Shown piece by piece: positions 33,245 through 41,517 of a DNA stretch of 47,090 nt. The notes below the pieces were generated by a model, which was not told the origin of the DNA, ran no database searches, and was given only the letters and a program-made list of their open reading frames with translations. A program made the translations under genes and the position numbers. How positions within the stretch are numbered: position 1 is the stretch's first letter; each line of letters opens with the position of its first letter. This stretch comes from Deltaproteobacteria bacterium (GTDB lineage Bacteria > Myxococcota_A > UBA796 > UBA9615), in contig PBPL01000030.1 in the NCBI GenBank assembly GCA_002724675.1, forward strand, positions 1 through 47,090, written 5' to 3'.

Positions 33245-34129
33245 TCAACGGAGGTGGGAAAAGCGTTGGGAGAAAGGCTCAATGAGATCCGAAGGTTCTA
33301 CCGACTCGTGCCGGTCCAGGATCCCCAATCCCTGAGCCAGGAGGCCGACGAGTTCCCGAGGGTGCACTCCACTGTCGCGAAGCTCGGCCAAGGTCTGGCT
33401 TCCTCGACGCTTCGCCATGCGCTGACCGTCGTCATCCCGAAGCAACGGGGCGTGGGCAAAGCGGGGGGGAGGAGCCCCCAACCATTGGTACAGCAGGATC
33501 TGACGACTGGTGCTGGCGACGAGATCCGCCCCTCGTAAGACGTGGGTAATGCCCATGGCGATATCATCGGCAACACAGGCCAGTTGGTAGACATGGCCCC
33601 CTCCCTTGGCACGAACAATAAAGTCGCCGCAGAGCGACGCGGGCTCGTCCGAGCACGGTCCCAGCCATAGGTCGTCCCATGCCACAGGGCCCTCCGGAAC
33701 CCGGATCCTCAGGGAATAGGCGGCCCCCTCCTTAGCGGTGCCCTCGCGGCAGGTCCCGGGGTAGGCGAGCTCTCCGCCGTGAGGAGCCCCCGCAGCCTCG
33801 CGCACGTCCTTTCGGCTACAGGTGCAGCGATACAGTCGCCCGCGCAGTATCTCCAGGCACTGCTCGTACAGCTCGACCCGCTGGCTCTGAACGTAGTCCG
33901 GGGCGGGCCGTCCGACCTGAGGACCTTCATCCCAATCAAAGCCGAGCCACTGCAGATCGGCCAGCATCGCATCGGCCGCTCCAGGCCGATTACGAGAAGC
34001 ATCGAGATCTTCCATTCGCACGATAAAGACACCGTCGAGCGCCCTCACCTGGAGCCAGGCCAAGAGCATTGTCTGGGCGTGGCCCAGATGAAGAGCTCCG
34101 GTCGGGCTGGGAGCGAAGCGCCCTCGCAC
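33245..34129 (-). CDS. gluQ: Glutamyl-queuosine tRNA(Asp) synthetase
   Basis: GluQ is a truncated glutamyl-tRNA synthetase paralogue that attaches glutamate to queuosine at position 34 of tRNA-Asp. The catalytic N-half is seen as RGRFAPSPTGALHLGHAQT with HLGH (HIGH motif), the RMEDLDASR segment and the RMAKRRG (KMSKS-type) motif. The zinc ligands YRCTC ... AYPGTCR are typical of GluQ. No anticodon-binding domain follows, and 294 residues match the E. coli enzyme (about 308). The start is the GTG at 34129, just before the catalytic fold; the frame is open upstream and a GTG at 34204 is an alternative. The gene faces nadD divergently. Confidence 0.88.
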   Translation of the reverse strand: MRGRFAPSPTGALHLGHAQTMLLAWLQVRALDGVFIVRMEDLDASRNRPGAADAMLADLQWLGFDWDEGPQVGRPAPDYVQSQRVELYEQCLEILRGRLYRCTCSRKDVREAAGAPHGGELAYPGTCREGTAKEGAAYSLRIRVPEGPVAWDDLWLGPCSDEPASLCGDFIVRAKGGGHVYQLACVADDIAMGITHVLRGADLVASTSRQILLYQWLGAPPPRFAHAPLLRDDDGQRMAKRRGSQTLAELRDSGVHPRELVGLLAQGLGILDRHESVEPSDLIEPFSQRFSHLR

Positions 34130-34222
34130 TACCGACGCAGGTTCGGGCCCATCCTGGGCGCCGCCAGCGCCACTATGAGTACTCAGCTTGCAATCGTCGG
34201 ACACTCGGGGAGGATACGGAAT

Positions 34223-34822
34223 ATGAAGTCGGAGAATCCAGAGCGACGAGTCGGACTGTTGGGCGGATCGTTCAATCCTCCACACATCTGCCACGTGCTC
34301 GCATCCCTCTACCTAGTCGAGACCGACTGCGTCGATGAGGTGTGGTGGCTCCCCGTGCACCGGCACGCCTTCGAGAAGGACCGGGAGCTACGCCCCTTCG
34401 TCGATCGAGTCGCCCTCTGTGAGGCAGCAGTACACGACCATCCAGCCCTCACTGTCAGTCTGGTCGAGGCCAGCCTTGGGGAGCGGTCTCGCACCATCGA
34501 TACCGTCGCAGCGCTCCGAGGAGCCCATCCGCAGCACCAGTTCACCTGGATCGTCGGGTCGGATCTCCTGGCCGAGCTGCCGAGCTGGCATCGCTGGGAT
34601 GAGCTGCGAGAACAGGTTCGGTTCCTTGTCCTCGGTCGAGGAGCTGAGGTTCCAGCCAGCGAGCTCCCGAAGGGGGGCGACTTCGTGGTGCGGGACTTCC
34701 AGCTGCCAGACATCTCCTCGAGCATGATTCGCGAGCGCCTCGCGCAAGGCGCGGATGTGTCTGCGTGGGTGCCCGCCAGCATTCTTGCACTGCTGAGGGG
34801 CAACCCGGGGCTCTACCGATGA
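34223..34822 (+). CDS. nadD: Nicotinate-nucleotide adenylyltransferase
   Basis: NadD adenylates nicotinate mononucleotide to deamido-NAD in NAD biosynthesis. The 199-residue protein shows the nucleotidyltransferase start GLLGGSFNPPHICHV (GxFxPxHxxH), DEVWWLPVHRHAF and the C-terminal DISSSMIRERLAQG (ISSTxIR) signature. Its ATG at 34223 is preceded by GGGGAGG nine bases upstream. It overlaps the CPBP gene by four bases (ATGA), so the two are co-translated. The longer frame reaching back to 33779 crosses gluQ and is not real. Confidence 0.92.
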   Translation: MKSENPERRVGLLGGSFNPPHICHVLASLYLVETDCVDEVWWLPVHRHAFEKDRELRPFVDRVALCEAAVHDHPALTVSLVEASLGERSRTIDTVAALRGAHPQHQFTWIVGSDLLAELPSWHRWDELREQVRFLVLGRGAEVPASELPKGGDFVVRDFQLPDISSSMIRERLAQGADVSAWVPASILALLRGNPGLYR

Positions 34823-35931
34823 CGGACGAACCTCAGCACAACCCGAGCCCCACAAGCAGCGAGCAGCCATCCCCCGGTGCACCGCCCGCAGGCTCTCTCA
34901 ACGGGGCACAGCCGATGCTGCAGTCAGAGCACCAGACCTTCCGTCCTCGACTTCATCCGCTGCTAGGGACTCCGCTGCTCTTTCTCGCTTTTGTCGCCTG
35001 TAGCGTGCCGGCGTTGCTCTTGACGCCCCATCTGGAGCCCCTCGCTGAGTGGTTGCGGGCCCCCGGCTCGGCTCTAGCGGTCGATCCGGACACAGGGCAG
35101 GTGCTCAAGACCGAGCCGAGCCTAGACCTACCCACAATCATCCTGCGCAGCCTGGCCACGTGGCTGCTGGCCATCCCCGCCCTCATCGTCCTGAGCTCTT
35201 GGCTCCGCTTCGGCAGAGAGCGGCTGGGCCTCGGCAGCACCCGCCAGACCGGCAGTGTGCTCTTTTCTGTGGGTCTAGCGACGGGGATTGCTCTCATCGC
35301 AATGCCCGCCTTGCTCGCACTGCTGCTGGGCGGCTACAGCCCAGCATCTGCAGAGACCATCAGCACCCTGTCGGCGCCCACGGGGAGCGCAGCTCTCCCC
35401 GGCGTGGGTCTGCTTGTCGTGGGCCTGTTCATCGCCGCCTTCGGAGAAGAGCTTTTGTGCCGGGGCCTTCTGCTTCGTTACTGGGAACCACTGCTCGGGA
35501 CCTCGGGCGCTCTGTTGCTCTCCACTGTGATCTTCGCAGCCCTCCACTACAGCAACGATCATGTGGGCCCGCTTCCGCTCATCGGGTTGCTCCTTGCTGG
35601 CCTTCTACTTGGGGCCGTGTTCTTGTTAAGCGGAAACCTGTGGTTGGTGACGGGACTGCACCTCGGCTGGAACGTGGCGACAGCGCTGCTGTTCGGCCTC
35701 CCGGTATCGGGCTTCCAGATGCCGGCTGTCTTTCGCTTGCAGACAGCAGATGACTCTCTGTGGCATCTGCTTCTAGGCGGGCAGTTCGGGCCCGAGGAAG
35801 GGCTGCTGTATCACCTCGTCCTCGTCCTAGCGGGGGTCCTCTTCGTCAGCCGGGTTCGCCCTGCAGCATCGCTCGCGGCAGCTCCCTCAACTGGTCCGAA
35901 CCATCCCCCGACCCCAGATAAGCAGCAATAA
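34819..35931 (+). CDS. CPBP family intramembrane glutamic endopeptidase
   Basis: This is a 370-residue membrane protein with an N-terminal Pro/Ser cytosolic tail (residues 1-55) and about eight membrane segments. The catalytic core of the Abi/Rce1-like family is clear: GEELLCRGLLLRYWE (EExxxR), the His in AALHYSNDHVG and the GLHLGWNVATALL (HxxxN) motif. These intramembrane proteases cleave near prenylated or lipid-anchored tails or other membrane substrates; the substrate is unknown. The start is the ATGA overlap with nadD. The last ~28 residues are Pro/Ala rich, and their DNA overlaps the convergent gene at 35846 by 86 bases. Confidence 0.88.
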   Translation: MTDEPQHNPSPTSSEQPSPGAPPAGSLNGAQPMLQSEHQTFRPRLHPLLGTPLLFLAFVACSVPALLLTPHLEPLAEWLRAPGSALAVDPDTGQVLKTEPSLDLPTIILRSLATWLLAIPALIVLSSWLRFGRERLGLGSTRQTGSVLFSVGLATGIALIAMPALLALLLGGYSPASAETISTLSAPTGSAALPGVGLLVVGLFIAAFGEELLCRGLLLRYWEPLLGTSGALLLSTVIFAALHYSNDHVGPLPLIGLLLAGLLLGAVFLLSGNLWLVTGLHLGWNVATALLFGLPVSGFQMPAVFRLQTADDSLWHLLLGGQFGPEEGLLYHLVLVLAGVLFVSRVRPAASLAAAPSTGPNHPPTPDKQQ

Positions 35932-36393
35932 ACGCTCGCGTACCTGGAGCGACCTTATGGGCCAGGTGCAAGAAGAGCTCAGTGCCTTCTTCCAGGGCTT
36001 GGACGTCCACGGTGTGTATGTCGAGATAGGCGATGTCGCCCTGAGGTCGCACAATGCCAAAGCGCAATCTCTCGGCCAACCACTTGGGCACCTGCTCCTG
36101 TAGCCCCGGATCCCTGGAGATGGTGTAGTCGCTCCAGACTCGGACCGTCTTCAAGGTGGTCAGCTCGTAGTTGTCGATGGACTCGACAAACTCCCGCACA
36201 GTGCGTGTCGCGACCTGCACTCTCAGCCGATAGTCGACCCCCACCGCGGACCCCTCGAACCCCAACTGTGGAGACGGTCGAACTCCAAAGAGACGCCGCC
36301 ATAAGCCCGCCACTCGGTGCCCGTGAAGATGAATGCGGGTTCGGCCTGCCGCCATCGCGCCGCCTCCGAGCCCAGACGCTGGTCGGGGCTCAT
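35846..36393 (-). pseudogene. Hypothetical gene, apparently frameshifted (or missequenced)
   Basis: Two minus-strand frames split this gene. An upstream frame from the ATG at 36393 has strong G/C third-position bias through FIFTGTEWRAYGGVSLEF, then ends at 36223. The downstream frame, open from 36355 to the stop at 35846, has good coding bias only after about 36290 (PQLGFEGSAVGVDYRLRVQV and onward). Joining them near 36265-36290 would give one protein of about 180 residues with an AERLRFGIVRPQGDIAYLDIHTVDVQ body. I do not recognise the family. If only the downstream frame is used, the product is 169 residues from the ATG at 36355. The 3' end overlaps the CPBP gene by 86 bases. Either a real frameshift or an assembly/sequencing error is possible. 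Confidence 0.45.
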
Positions 36394-36754
36394 AACAGTA
36401 TAGGTAGGCCCCAAGGGAGCGTCCACGCTATGAGACGGGCGGGCTGCGCGAATCTTCAACGCTTCGCGCAAGGGGCCCCCTCAAGCCCAAAAGGGCGCCG
36501 CCGCCTAGATGCCCACAAGGGCGGGGCCTGGACACTCACACGCTCCTCTTGGGCTTCGAAGCGCGGACCACGGCCTAGGCGTGCACTCCAAGCCTGTGGA
36601 TGACCACTCCCAGGCCGCTTTCAGCGCGTGAATCGCCCACCATAGGATGGCTCGTTCACGCCGGGCCCGGTCGGAAATGTGGGCTAGGGATCCTTGCCAC
36701 TGCGCCGATGGCCGGGTACAAACGCCTCCCGCCCACCCCCCGGAGCAATGGCCC
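36394..36754. other. 361-base gap between divergent genes
   Basis: Besides the candidate minus-strand promoter at 36397-36425, I see nothing coding here. Small open frames exist on both strands but lack binding sites, codon bias or recognisable products. GGAG at 36742-36745, nine bases before the transketolase ATG, is the likely ribosome binding site. Confidence 0.45.
36397..36425 (-). promoter_or_regulatory. Candidate promoter of the split gene
   Basis: On the minus strand, TGGACG (36425-36420) and TATACT (36402-36397) are separated by exactly 17 bases, four and five matches to the sigma-70-type consensus. The -10 lies only three bases before the ATG at 36393, which would imply a transcript starting at or just after the start codon, so the assignment or the start may be off. 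Confidence 0.3.
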
Positions 36755-38737
36755 ATGTTCCACCTGGGATTCGAACCCGACACTCTCTCTGACGAACACA
36801 TCGACTCGCTGGAAGCGATCCGCGTCCAGTGCGCCAGTGACATCCTCGCGATGACCACGCTGGCCGGCTGCGGCCATCCCGGCGGCTCGATGTCCAGCCT
36901 TCACTTCCTGATCCTGCTGTACGCCAACTGCAAGCTGGATGGGAAGCTGCCCATGGCCGAAGACCGTGACCGGGTCTTCATATCCCACGGCCACATCTCC
37001 CCCGGCATGTACTCGGTGCTGAGCGCCTTCGGCTTCTGCGACCGACGCGAGATGCTCGTGACCTTCCGGCGCTTTGGCTCCGTGTTCGGTGGTCACGTAG
37101 AAATGGGAGTGCCGGGTGTGGAATGGAACACTGGCAACCTAGGCCAGGGCTTGTCCGCTGCGGTGGGCTCGGCGCTGGGTGCGCGACTTGCCGTCGCCAA
37201 TCCAAGCCAGGACCTGCGTGAGCAAGAGCTACAGCCGGCCTATCGAGTGGTCTGCGCCATGGGCGACGGCGAACAGCAAAAGGGCCAACTGGCAGAGGCT
37301 CGGCGTCTAGCGCTCAAGTACGGCTGCAGCAATCTCATCGGCTTTGTGGACCGCAATCGTCTCCAAATTGGTGGCGAGACGGACGACATCATGCCGCAAC
37401 AGCTGACTCAGGACTGGAACGCCGAGGGCTGGAATGTCCTCGAGGTCAACGGGCACGACTGGCAGGCACTGTACTCCGCACTGCGCCGCGCCTATCGCGG
37501 GGACGTGACCGACCCGTCCCGACCCACTGTGATCATCGCAGACACCGTCATGTCCTATGGCGTCCCCTCCATGGAGAACCTCGCCAAGTGGCACGGACAA
37601 GCGCTCTCGCTAGACGACTGTAAGGAGGCCATTGGCATCCTAGGCGGCAGCGAAGAGCTCGATGAACTGCTGGCCGAGCGCAATCGGCGGGAGCCGGGCC
37701 CCCTTCATCACCCCTTCCCCACCAACCCGCCCCCAGAGTTGGATGTGGGTGAGCCCATCGTGTACCCGCTGGACAAGAAGACGGACTGCAGGTCGGCCTA
37801 TGGGGCAGTGATGACCGAGCTGGCCGAGCGCAACAACTCGGACAAGATCCGTGTCGCTGCGTTCTCCGCCGACCTGGAGGGCTCAGTCAAGCTCAACGGC
37901 TTCCATGCTGCCAGTCCAGCAGGATTCATCGAGGGCGGGATCCAAGAACACAACTCAGCCACCGCATCGGGCCGCCTGAGCCGCGAGGGCTACTCGGTGT
38001 TCTTCTCCACATTCGGCATTTTTGGCGTCACCGAGGTCTTCAACCAGCAACGCTTGAACGGGTTCAACAAGTCCAATCTCAAGCTTGTCTGCACCCACTG
38101 CGGCACAGATGTGGGCGAAGACGGCCCCACTCACCAGGTGGTCGACTACGCGGGCCTGCTGCGCTCCACATTCGACTGGGACGTCTATGTGCCGGCGGAC
38201 CCCAACCAGTGTGACCGAATCATTCGTCACATTGCCGGGAGCCCTGGCAATCAATTCGTGGGGATGGGACGGAGCAAGATGACCGTCCTCAGCACAGGAG
38301 ACGGCCAAGCGCCCTGGTACGACGCGAGCCACGCCTTCCACCCGGGCAAGGCCGACATCATCCGAGAGGGCGATGACGGGGCCATTCTGGCCGTGGGCCC
38401 CGTGGTGGGTGAAGCTCAGCTCGCTCATGACCTGATCTATGACCGCATCGGCAAACGTGTGCGAGTGGTCAACATGGCGAGCCTGCGGCCCTTTGACAGA
38501 GCGGCCATCCTCGCGGCGAGCGACACGGGGTTCATTCTTACCGCCGAAGACCACCACCCCGACACAGGTCTTGGCGGGCTCGTCTCCCTCGTACTCGCGG
38601 ACGAAGGGCGCGCTACTCGCCTGGAGCGGGCGGGGGTGAACGAGTGGCCCATGAGTGGGAAGCCCGCTGAGATCTACTCGGCGTTCCGAATCGATGCTCA
38701 GGGACTGACTGACCGGGTCGTTCGAGCATTGACCTGA
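36755..38737 (+). CDS. tkt: Transketolase
   Basis: Transketolase moves two-carbon ketol units between sugar phosphates in the pentose phosphate pathway, using thiamine diphosphate. The product has 660 residues, the usual length. The N-terminal domain has GCGHPGGSMSSLHFLILLY and HGHISPGMYSVLSAFG. The ThDP/Mg motif is MGDGEQQKGQLAEARRLALKYG ... DRNRLQIGG (GDG-x25-NxN type). The pyrimidine domain has FIEGGIQEHNSATASGRLSREG, including the catalytic Glu, and the C-terminal domain is VVNMASLRPFDRAAILAA. The ATG at 36755 has GGAG upstream; the frame is open to 36647 without coding features. The gene stands alone. Confidence 0.93.
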   Translation: MFHLGFEPDTLSDEHIDSLEAIRVQCASDILAMTTLAGCGHPGGSMSSLHFLILLYANCKLDGKLPMAEDRDRVFISHGHISPGMYSVLSAFGFCDRREMLVTFRRFGSVFGGHVEMGVPGVEWNTGNLGQGLSAAVGSALGARLAVANPSQDLREQELQPAYRVVCAMGDGEQQKGQLAEARRLALKYGCSNLIGFVDRNRLQIGGETDDIMPQQLTQDWNAEGWNVLEVNGHDWQALYSALRRAYRGDVTDPSRPTVIIADTVMSYGVPSMENLAKWHGQALSLDDCKEAIGILGGSEELDELLAERNRREPGPLHHPFPTNPPPELDVGEPIVYPLDKKTDCRSAYGAVMTELAERNNSDKIRVAAFSADLEGSVKLNGFHAASPAGFIEGGIQEHNSATASGRLSREGYSVFFSTFGIFGVTEVFNQQRLNGFNKSNLKLVCTHCGTDVGEDGPTHQVVDYAGLLRSTFDWDVYVPADPNQCDRIIRHIAGSPGNQFVGMGRSKMTVLSTGDGQAPWYDASHAFHPGKADIIREGDDGAILAVGPVVGEAQLAHDLIYDRIGKRVRVVNMASLRPFDRAAILAASDTGFILTAEDHHPDTGLGGLVSLVLADEGRATRLERAGVNEWPMSGKPAEIYSAFRIDAQGLTDRVVRALT

Positions 38738-38882
38738 GCCTGATACTGCAAGCCCCACGGCACAGACCGTCCGCCATCGGAGAGCCGGGGCATGTGGGAC
38801 TCGGCACGCCCGGGCAGGCTTTGCCCTCTCCCAGCGGACTTCAGGCTGCTACCATCTGCCGCACACACCTCAGGAGCCCACC

Positions 38883-39782
38883 ATGAGCCGCCTTCTCTAC
38901 CTTCTCCTTGCCCTCGCCCTTCCCTTCGCACTGGGAGGTTGTGCTGGCGCAGACGACGGCGACTATGGTGACGACGACGACGTCGCCGATGAGGAGGAAG
39001 ACGACGATGACAGCGACGTGGGGGATGACAACGACAGTCCTCCTGCTAACTCCACAGTCTCTGGCCGGGTCATCGACGAAGCGGGAGACCCCCTAGCTGG
39101 CATCGGAGTGACCTGCTGTAGTGATGAGCGGTGCATCAACGGCACCACCGCTACAGACGGTACGTTCACGATTGAGAACTTGACCGAGAACACCTACGTC
39201 GTCGAGAACCTCGGTTACCCCAACAACGACATCTTGGGTTGGTCCAAGTTCTTCGACTTCTTCGCCGTGGGGACGGACGAAGACTTCACGATCACACGCG
39301 ACCTCGTGGTCCCCCAAGTGACCGAGACTGTCCCCGACATCATCGAGACCGATGAAGAGGTGACTGAGAGTCTCAATAGCATCGTGTTCGAAAGCGGACT
39401 CCAGGTGGACTACGACCGAGTCGAGGCGAAGCTACCCTTCGCCGCGGCGAGCCTCGACAACCCGACCCTCGGCGTCAAGGCGGTCCCCCAGGCCAACTGG
39501 CCCGAAGGAGGCTTGGGGGCATGGACTGTGATCGAGGCCTGGGCCTTCGCCCCATTTGAGTTCAGCATGGAAGAAGAAGGCGACTCCTTCACCGTCCACG
39601 TGCCACTGACCGAGCCGCTCGCCGCGGGCACGGAGGTGGGGCTCCTCTGGGCCGACTACGACGAGGGCATCCTGACCGAGACGTTCATGGAGACGACGGC
39701 CACGCTCAGTGACGACGGCACCATGGTCAGCGGGGATGTGCACAAGCTGTCTCTGCTGCTCGTCGCGACTCCTGGAAGCTAG
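38883..39782 (+). CDS. Acidic-linker lipoprotein with regulatory-like beta domain
   Basis: The 299-residue protein has lipobox LGGC (C20) and a highly acidic linker (GDYGDDDDVADEEEDDDDSD). AGGAG sits seven bases before the ATG. Residues about 57-105 form a carboxypeptidase-regulatory-like domain (VSGRVIDEAGDPLAGIGVTCC ... GTTATDGTFTIENLTENTYVV). A second domain with a strand-rich WPEGGLGAWTVIEAWAFAPFEFSM segment and the closing MVSGDVHKLSLLLV follows. The paired cysteines in VTCCSDERC could be disulfides. It stands alone between transketolase and a minus-strand gene, with its own upstream region (38738-38882). A surface or periplasmic structural role is an inference. Confidence 0.7.
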   Translation: MSRLLYLLLALALPFALGGCAGADDGDYGDDDDVADEEEDDDDSDVGDDNDSPPANSTVSGRVIDEAGDPLAGIGVTCCSDERCINGTTATDGTFTIENLTENTYVVENLGYPNNDILGWSKFFDFFAVGTDEDFTITRDLVVPQVTETVPDIIETDEEVTESLNSIVFESGLQVDYDRVEAKLPFAAASLDNPTLGVKAVPQANWPEGGLGAWTVIEAWAFAPFEFSMEEEGDSFTVHVPLTEPLAAGTEVGLLWADYDEGILTETFMETTATLSDDGTMVSGDVHKLSLLLVATPGS

Positions 39783-39905
39783 GGATTCGTCGCCGCAGAC
39801 TGGAGCTAGCCCGCTCCGCGGTGACCCCGCACGGGGGGATGGTCGCGACTCCAGTCGAGCTGGAGCTGTCCTTGCCAGCCTCCGCGCCGCATCGCAGTCC
39901 AGCGG

Positions 39906-40490
39906 TCAGCGAGCCGGTGAGTCCATGTCGCGAATCAACTTCTCCAGCGCACGACGGTCGCGGCGTTGCTCCGGCGTAGCTACCGAGTCATCGGGCAGCC
40001 CTCTCAACATCCGCTCAGCCTCCGACAGCAAGAGCCGACGCCTCGATTGAAAGCTACGGTGGGCAGCGCGCTGCCCTCCATCCGCGCCCATCAGACGCGT
40101 TGTCGACAAGCCCAACGGCGGCGGGGAGTCCCCGCCTGTAGGCCCTGCTGCTGCTGTTGTCGCATCCAGCGATGGTGTCGAACCCTCCTGAGCGGTACCA
40201 GCAGGTCCGGTCCAACCTCCGGGTCCGGGAGCCTTCGTCGGGGGTGCGGCAAGCTGTCCCTCCACAGCCAACGGAGCCACCGGGGCCTCAGCGCTGGCCT
40301 CCACAGAGCCTGCGGGCTGCTCGTCGCTCTCGTCGGCCACCGAACCAGCCCCCCGAAGGAGAACGAGCACACCGGCCACTGTCACTACAACAAGGAAGAC
40401 AGCGGAGAGCATCTGAGCGCTGCTCTGAGGCAGAAAGGGGTCGTCGCCAGGGCGACGGCCACCCTCAATGGGAGAACGGCTCGGGTTCAT
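39906..40490 (-). CDS. Single-pass membrane protein with Ala/Pro linker
   Basis: The ATG at 40490 gives about 194 residues: a short cytosolic head (MNPSRSPIEGGRRPGDDPFLP), one membrane helix (AQMLSAVFLVVVTVAGVLVLL), a Pro/Ala/Glu/Gly-rich periplasmic linker of ~100 residues and a charged C-terminal helical segment (RRRLLLSEAERMLRGLPDDS). An alternative ATG at 40520 would make the coding start overlap the start of the divergent gene (CATG shared), so 40490 is preferred. No family is recognised. The neighbouring gene at 40519 is transcribed away from it. Confidence 0.55.
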   Translation of the reverse strand: MNPSRSPIEGGRRPGDDPFLPQSSAQMLSAVFLVVVTVAGVLVLLRGAGSVADESDEQPAGSVEASAEAPVAPLAVEGQLAAPPTKAPGPGGWTGPAGTAQEGSTPSLDATTAAAGPTGGDSPPPLGLSTTRLMGADGGQRAAHRSFQSRRRLLLSEAERMLRGLPDDSVATPEQRRDRRALEKLIRDMDSPAR

Positions 40491-40518
40491 GAGCCAAGGA
40501 TAGTAGACTCGCGCCTTC

Positions 40519-41484
40519 ATGGTGACCCCTTGCGAACACTGCTCCGGTACCGGCGTCGTAGGCAGCGACCCATGCCTACACTGTCGGGAAGGCATTGTCG
40601 GCTCCGGTGAGTTGGCAGCGGAACTGTACGCTCGGGACGGCTCGCCCTGTGCCACCTGCACCTGCTCGTACATGTCGATGGCCGCCGACGCCGGGACGGC
40701 GCCCGGCTTCGACATGGGGCCTGGCCTAACGCTTCGTGTCTGCCGCGTGGGCCGGGAGCCGCTGATCGCCGACGAAGGAACCGGAGAGCTCTGGTGCGAT
40801 GACTACCGGCCATTCTCTGAGTCCGTGCCCCTCAAAGGCGACGAACTGGACGACATGCAGCGAGAGTGCAGCCGAGGCTTTCTCGGGGATCTCGCGCAAG
40901 GTCAACGGCCGCTGCCACGAACGGCCCCAGACCTCACCTGGTACGACCGGGGCCTCCGAGAAGGATGGCTTCCGCCCCATCGCATCCGTCACCAAGCCGG
41001 AGAACGCGGCAGTACGCTCCATGGCCCCTGGGAACAGTTTCAAGTGATCGGTGTCACCCCCGCTTTTGGTGATGGACACACACCGGCCATGGGCCAGGTC
41101 ATCCTCCAGGCCCGCGGCCAGCGCAGCTACCTACTCGATCCACCTCCGGACGAAGAAGAGGTCCGCGGGGAGGCCCACCCTCATCGATGGTGGGTAAGTC
41201 AGGTGTCTTCAGGGGCCGCCTTGCCTCTCGACGAGCCCGTACCCGCTCAACGAGGCGCTCGGATGCTGGTGCTCCGCGGAGGAGAGCAAGTTCTCTCACC
41301 CCACGCCTTCCGTTATCAGGCCATGGATGTCATCGATGCTCAGCTAGAAGCCATCGCTGACGAGGCTCTTCGAACTGCCCAGTCCGCCGTTGCCCGTGGC
41401 GACTCGGTGGTGGCCGAGCTCTGTGTACGACGAGGGCTGCGAGCAAGACCCGACCACGACGAACTCAGACAGCTGCTTCGCTGA
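40519..41484 (+). CDS. Zinc-finger-like protein with DnaJ-type CxxC motifs
   Basis: The 321-residue product opens with CEHCSGTGVVGSDPCLHC, two CxxC pairs with the GTG spacer of a DnaJ Cys-rich zinc centre, followed by CATCTC. There is no J-domain, so it is not a DnaJ. The middle and C-terminal parts have HGPWEQFQVIGVTPAF and a C-terminal alpha-helical DAQLEAIADEALRTAQSAVARGDSVVAELCVRRGLRARPDHDELRQLLR, which resembles a TPR-like or helical repeat end. A cytosolic protein is likely because no signal peptide is seen. Function is unknown. A possible promoter for the next gene overlaps its end. Confidence 0.65.
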   Translation: MVTPCEHCSGTGVVGSDPCLHCREGIVGSGELAAELYARDGSPCATCTCSYMSMAADAGTAPGFDMGPGLTLRVCRVGREPLIADEGTGELWCDDYRPFSESVPLKGDELDDMQRECSRGFLGDLAQGQRPLPRTAPDLTWYDRGLREGWLPPHRIRHQAGERGSTLHGPWEQFQVIGVTPAFGDGHTPAMGQVILQARGQRSYLLDPPPDEEEVRGEAHPHRWWVSQVSSGAALPLDEPVPAQRGARMLVLRGGEQVLSPHAFRYQAMDVIDAQLEAIADEALRTAQSAVARGDSVVAELCVRRGLRARPDHDELRQLLR

Positions 41485-41509
41485 CCCTTCGGAGCGGGCT
41501 GTCTATACT
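41481..41509 (+). promoter_or_regulatory. Candidate sigma-70-type promoter for the gene at 41518
   Basis: CTGACC (41481-41486) and TATACT (41504-41509) are separated by 17 bases, four and five matches to TTGACA and TATAAT. The predicted start of transcription, about 41516, is almost on the GTG at 41518, so the mRNA would be leaderless or nearly so. Confidence 0.35.
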
Positions 41510-41517
41510 CGACCCCG

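Noticed and set aside
36502-36860. Small frames between the split gene and transketolase
   Set aside because: They lack binding sites and coding bias and overlap on both strands; no product recognisable.
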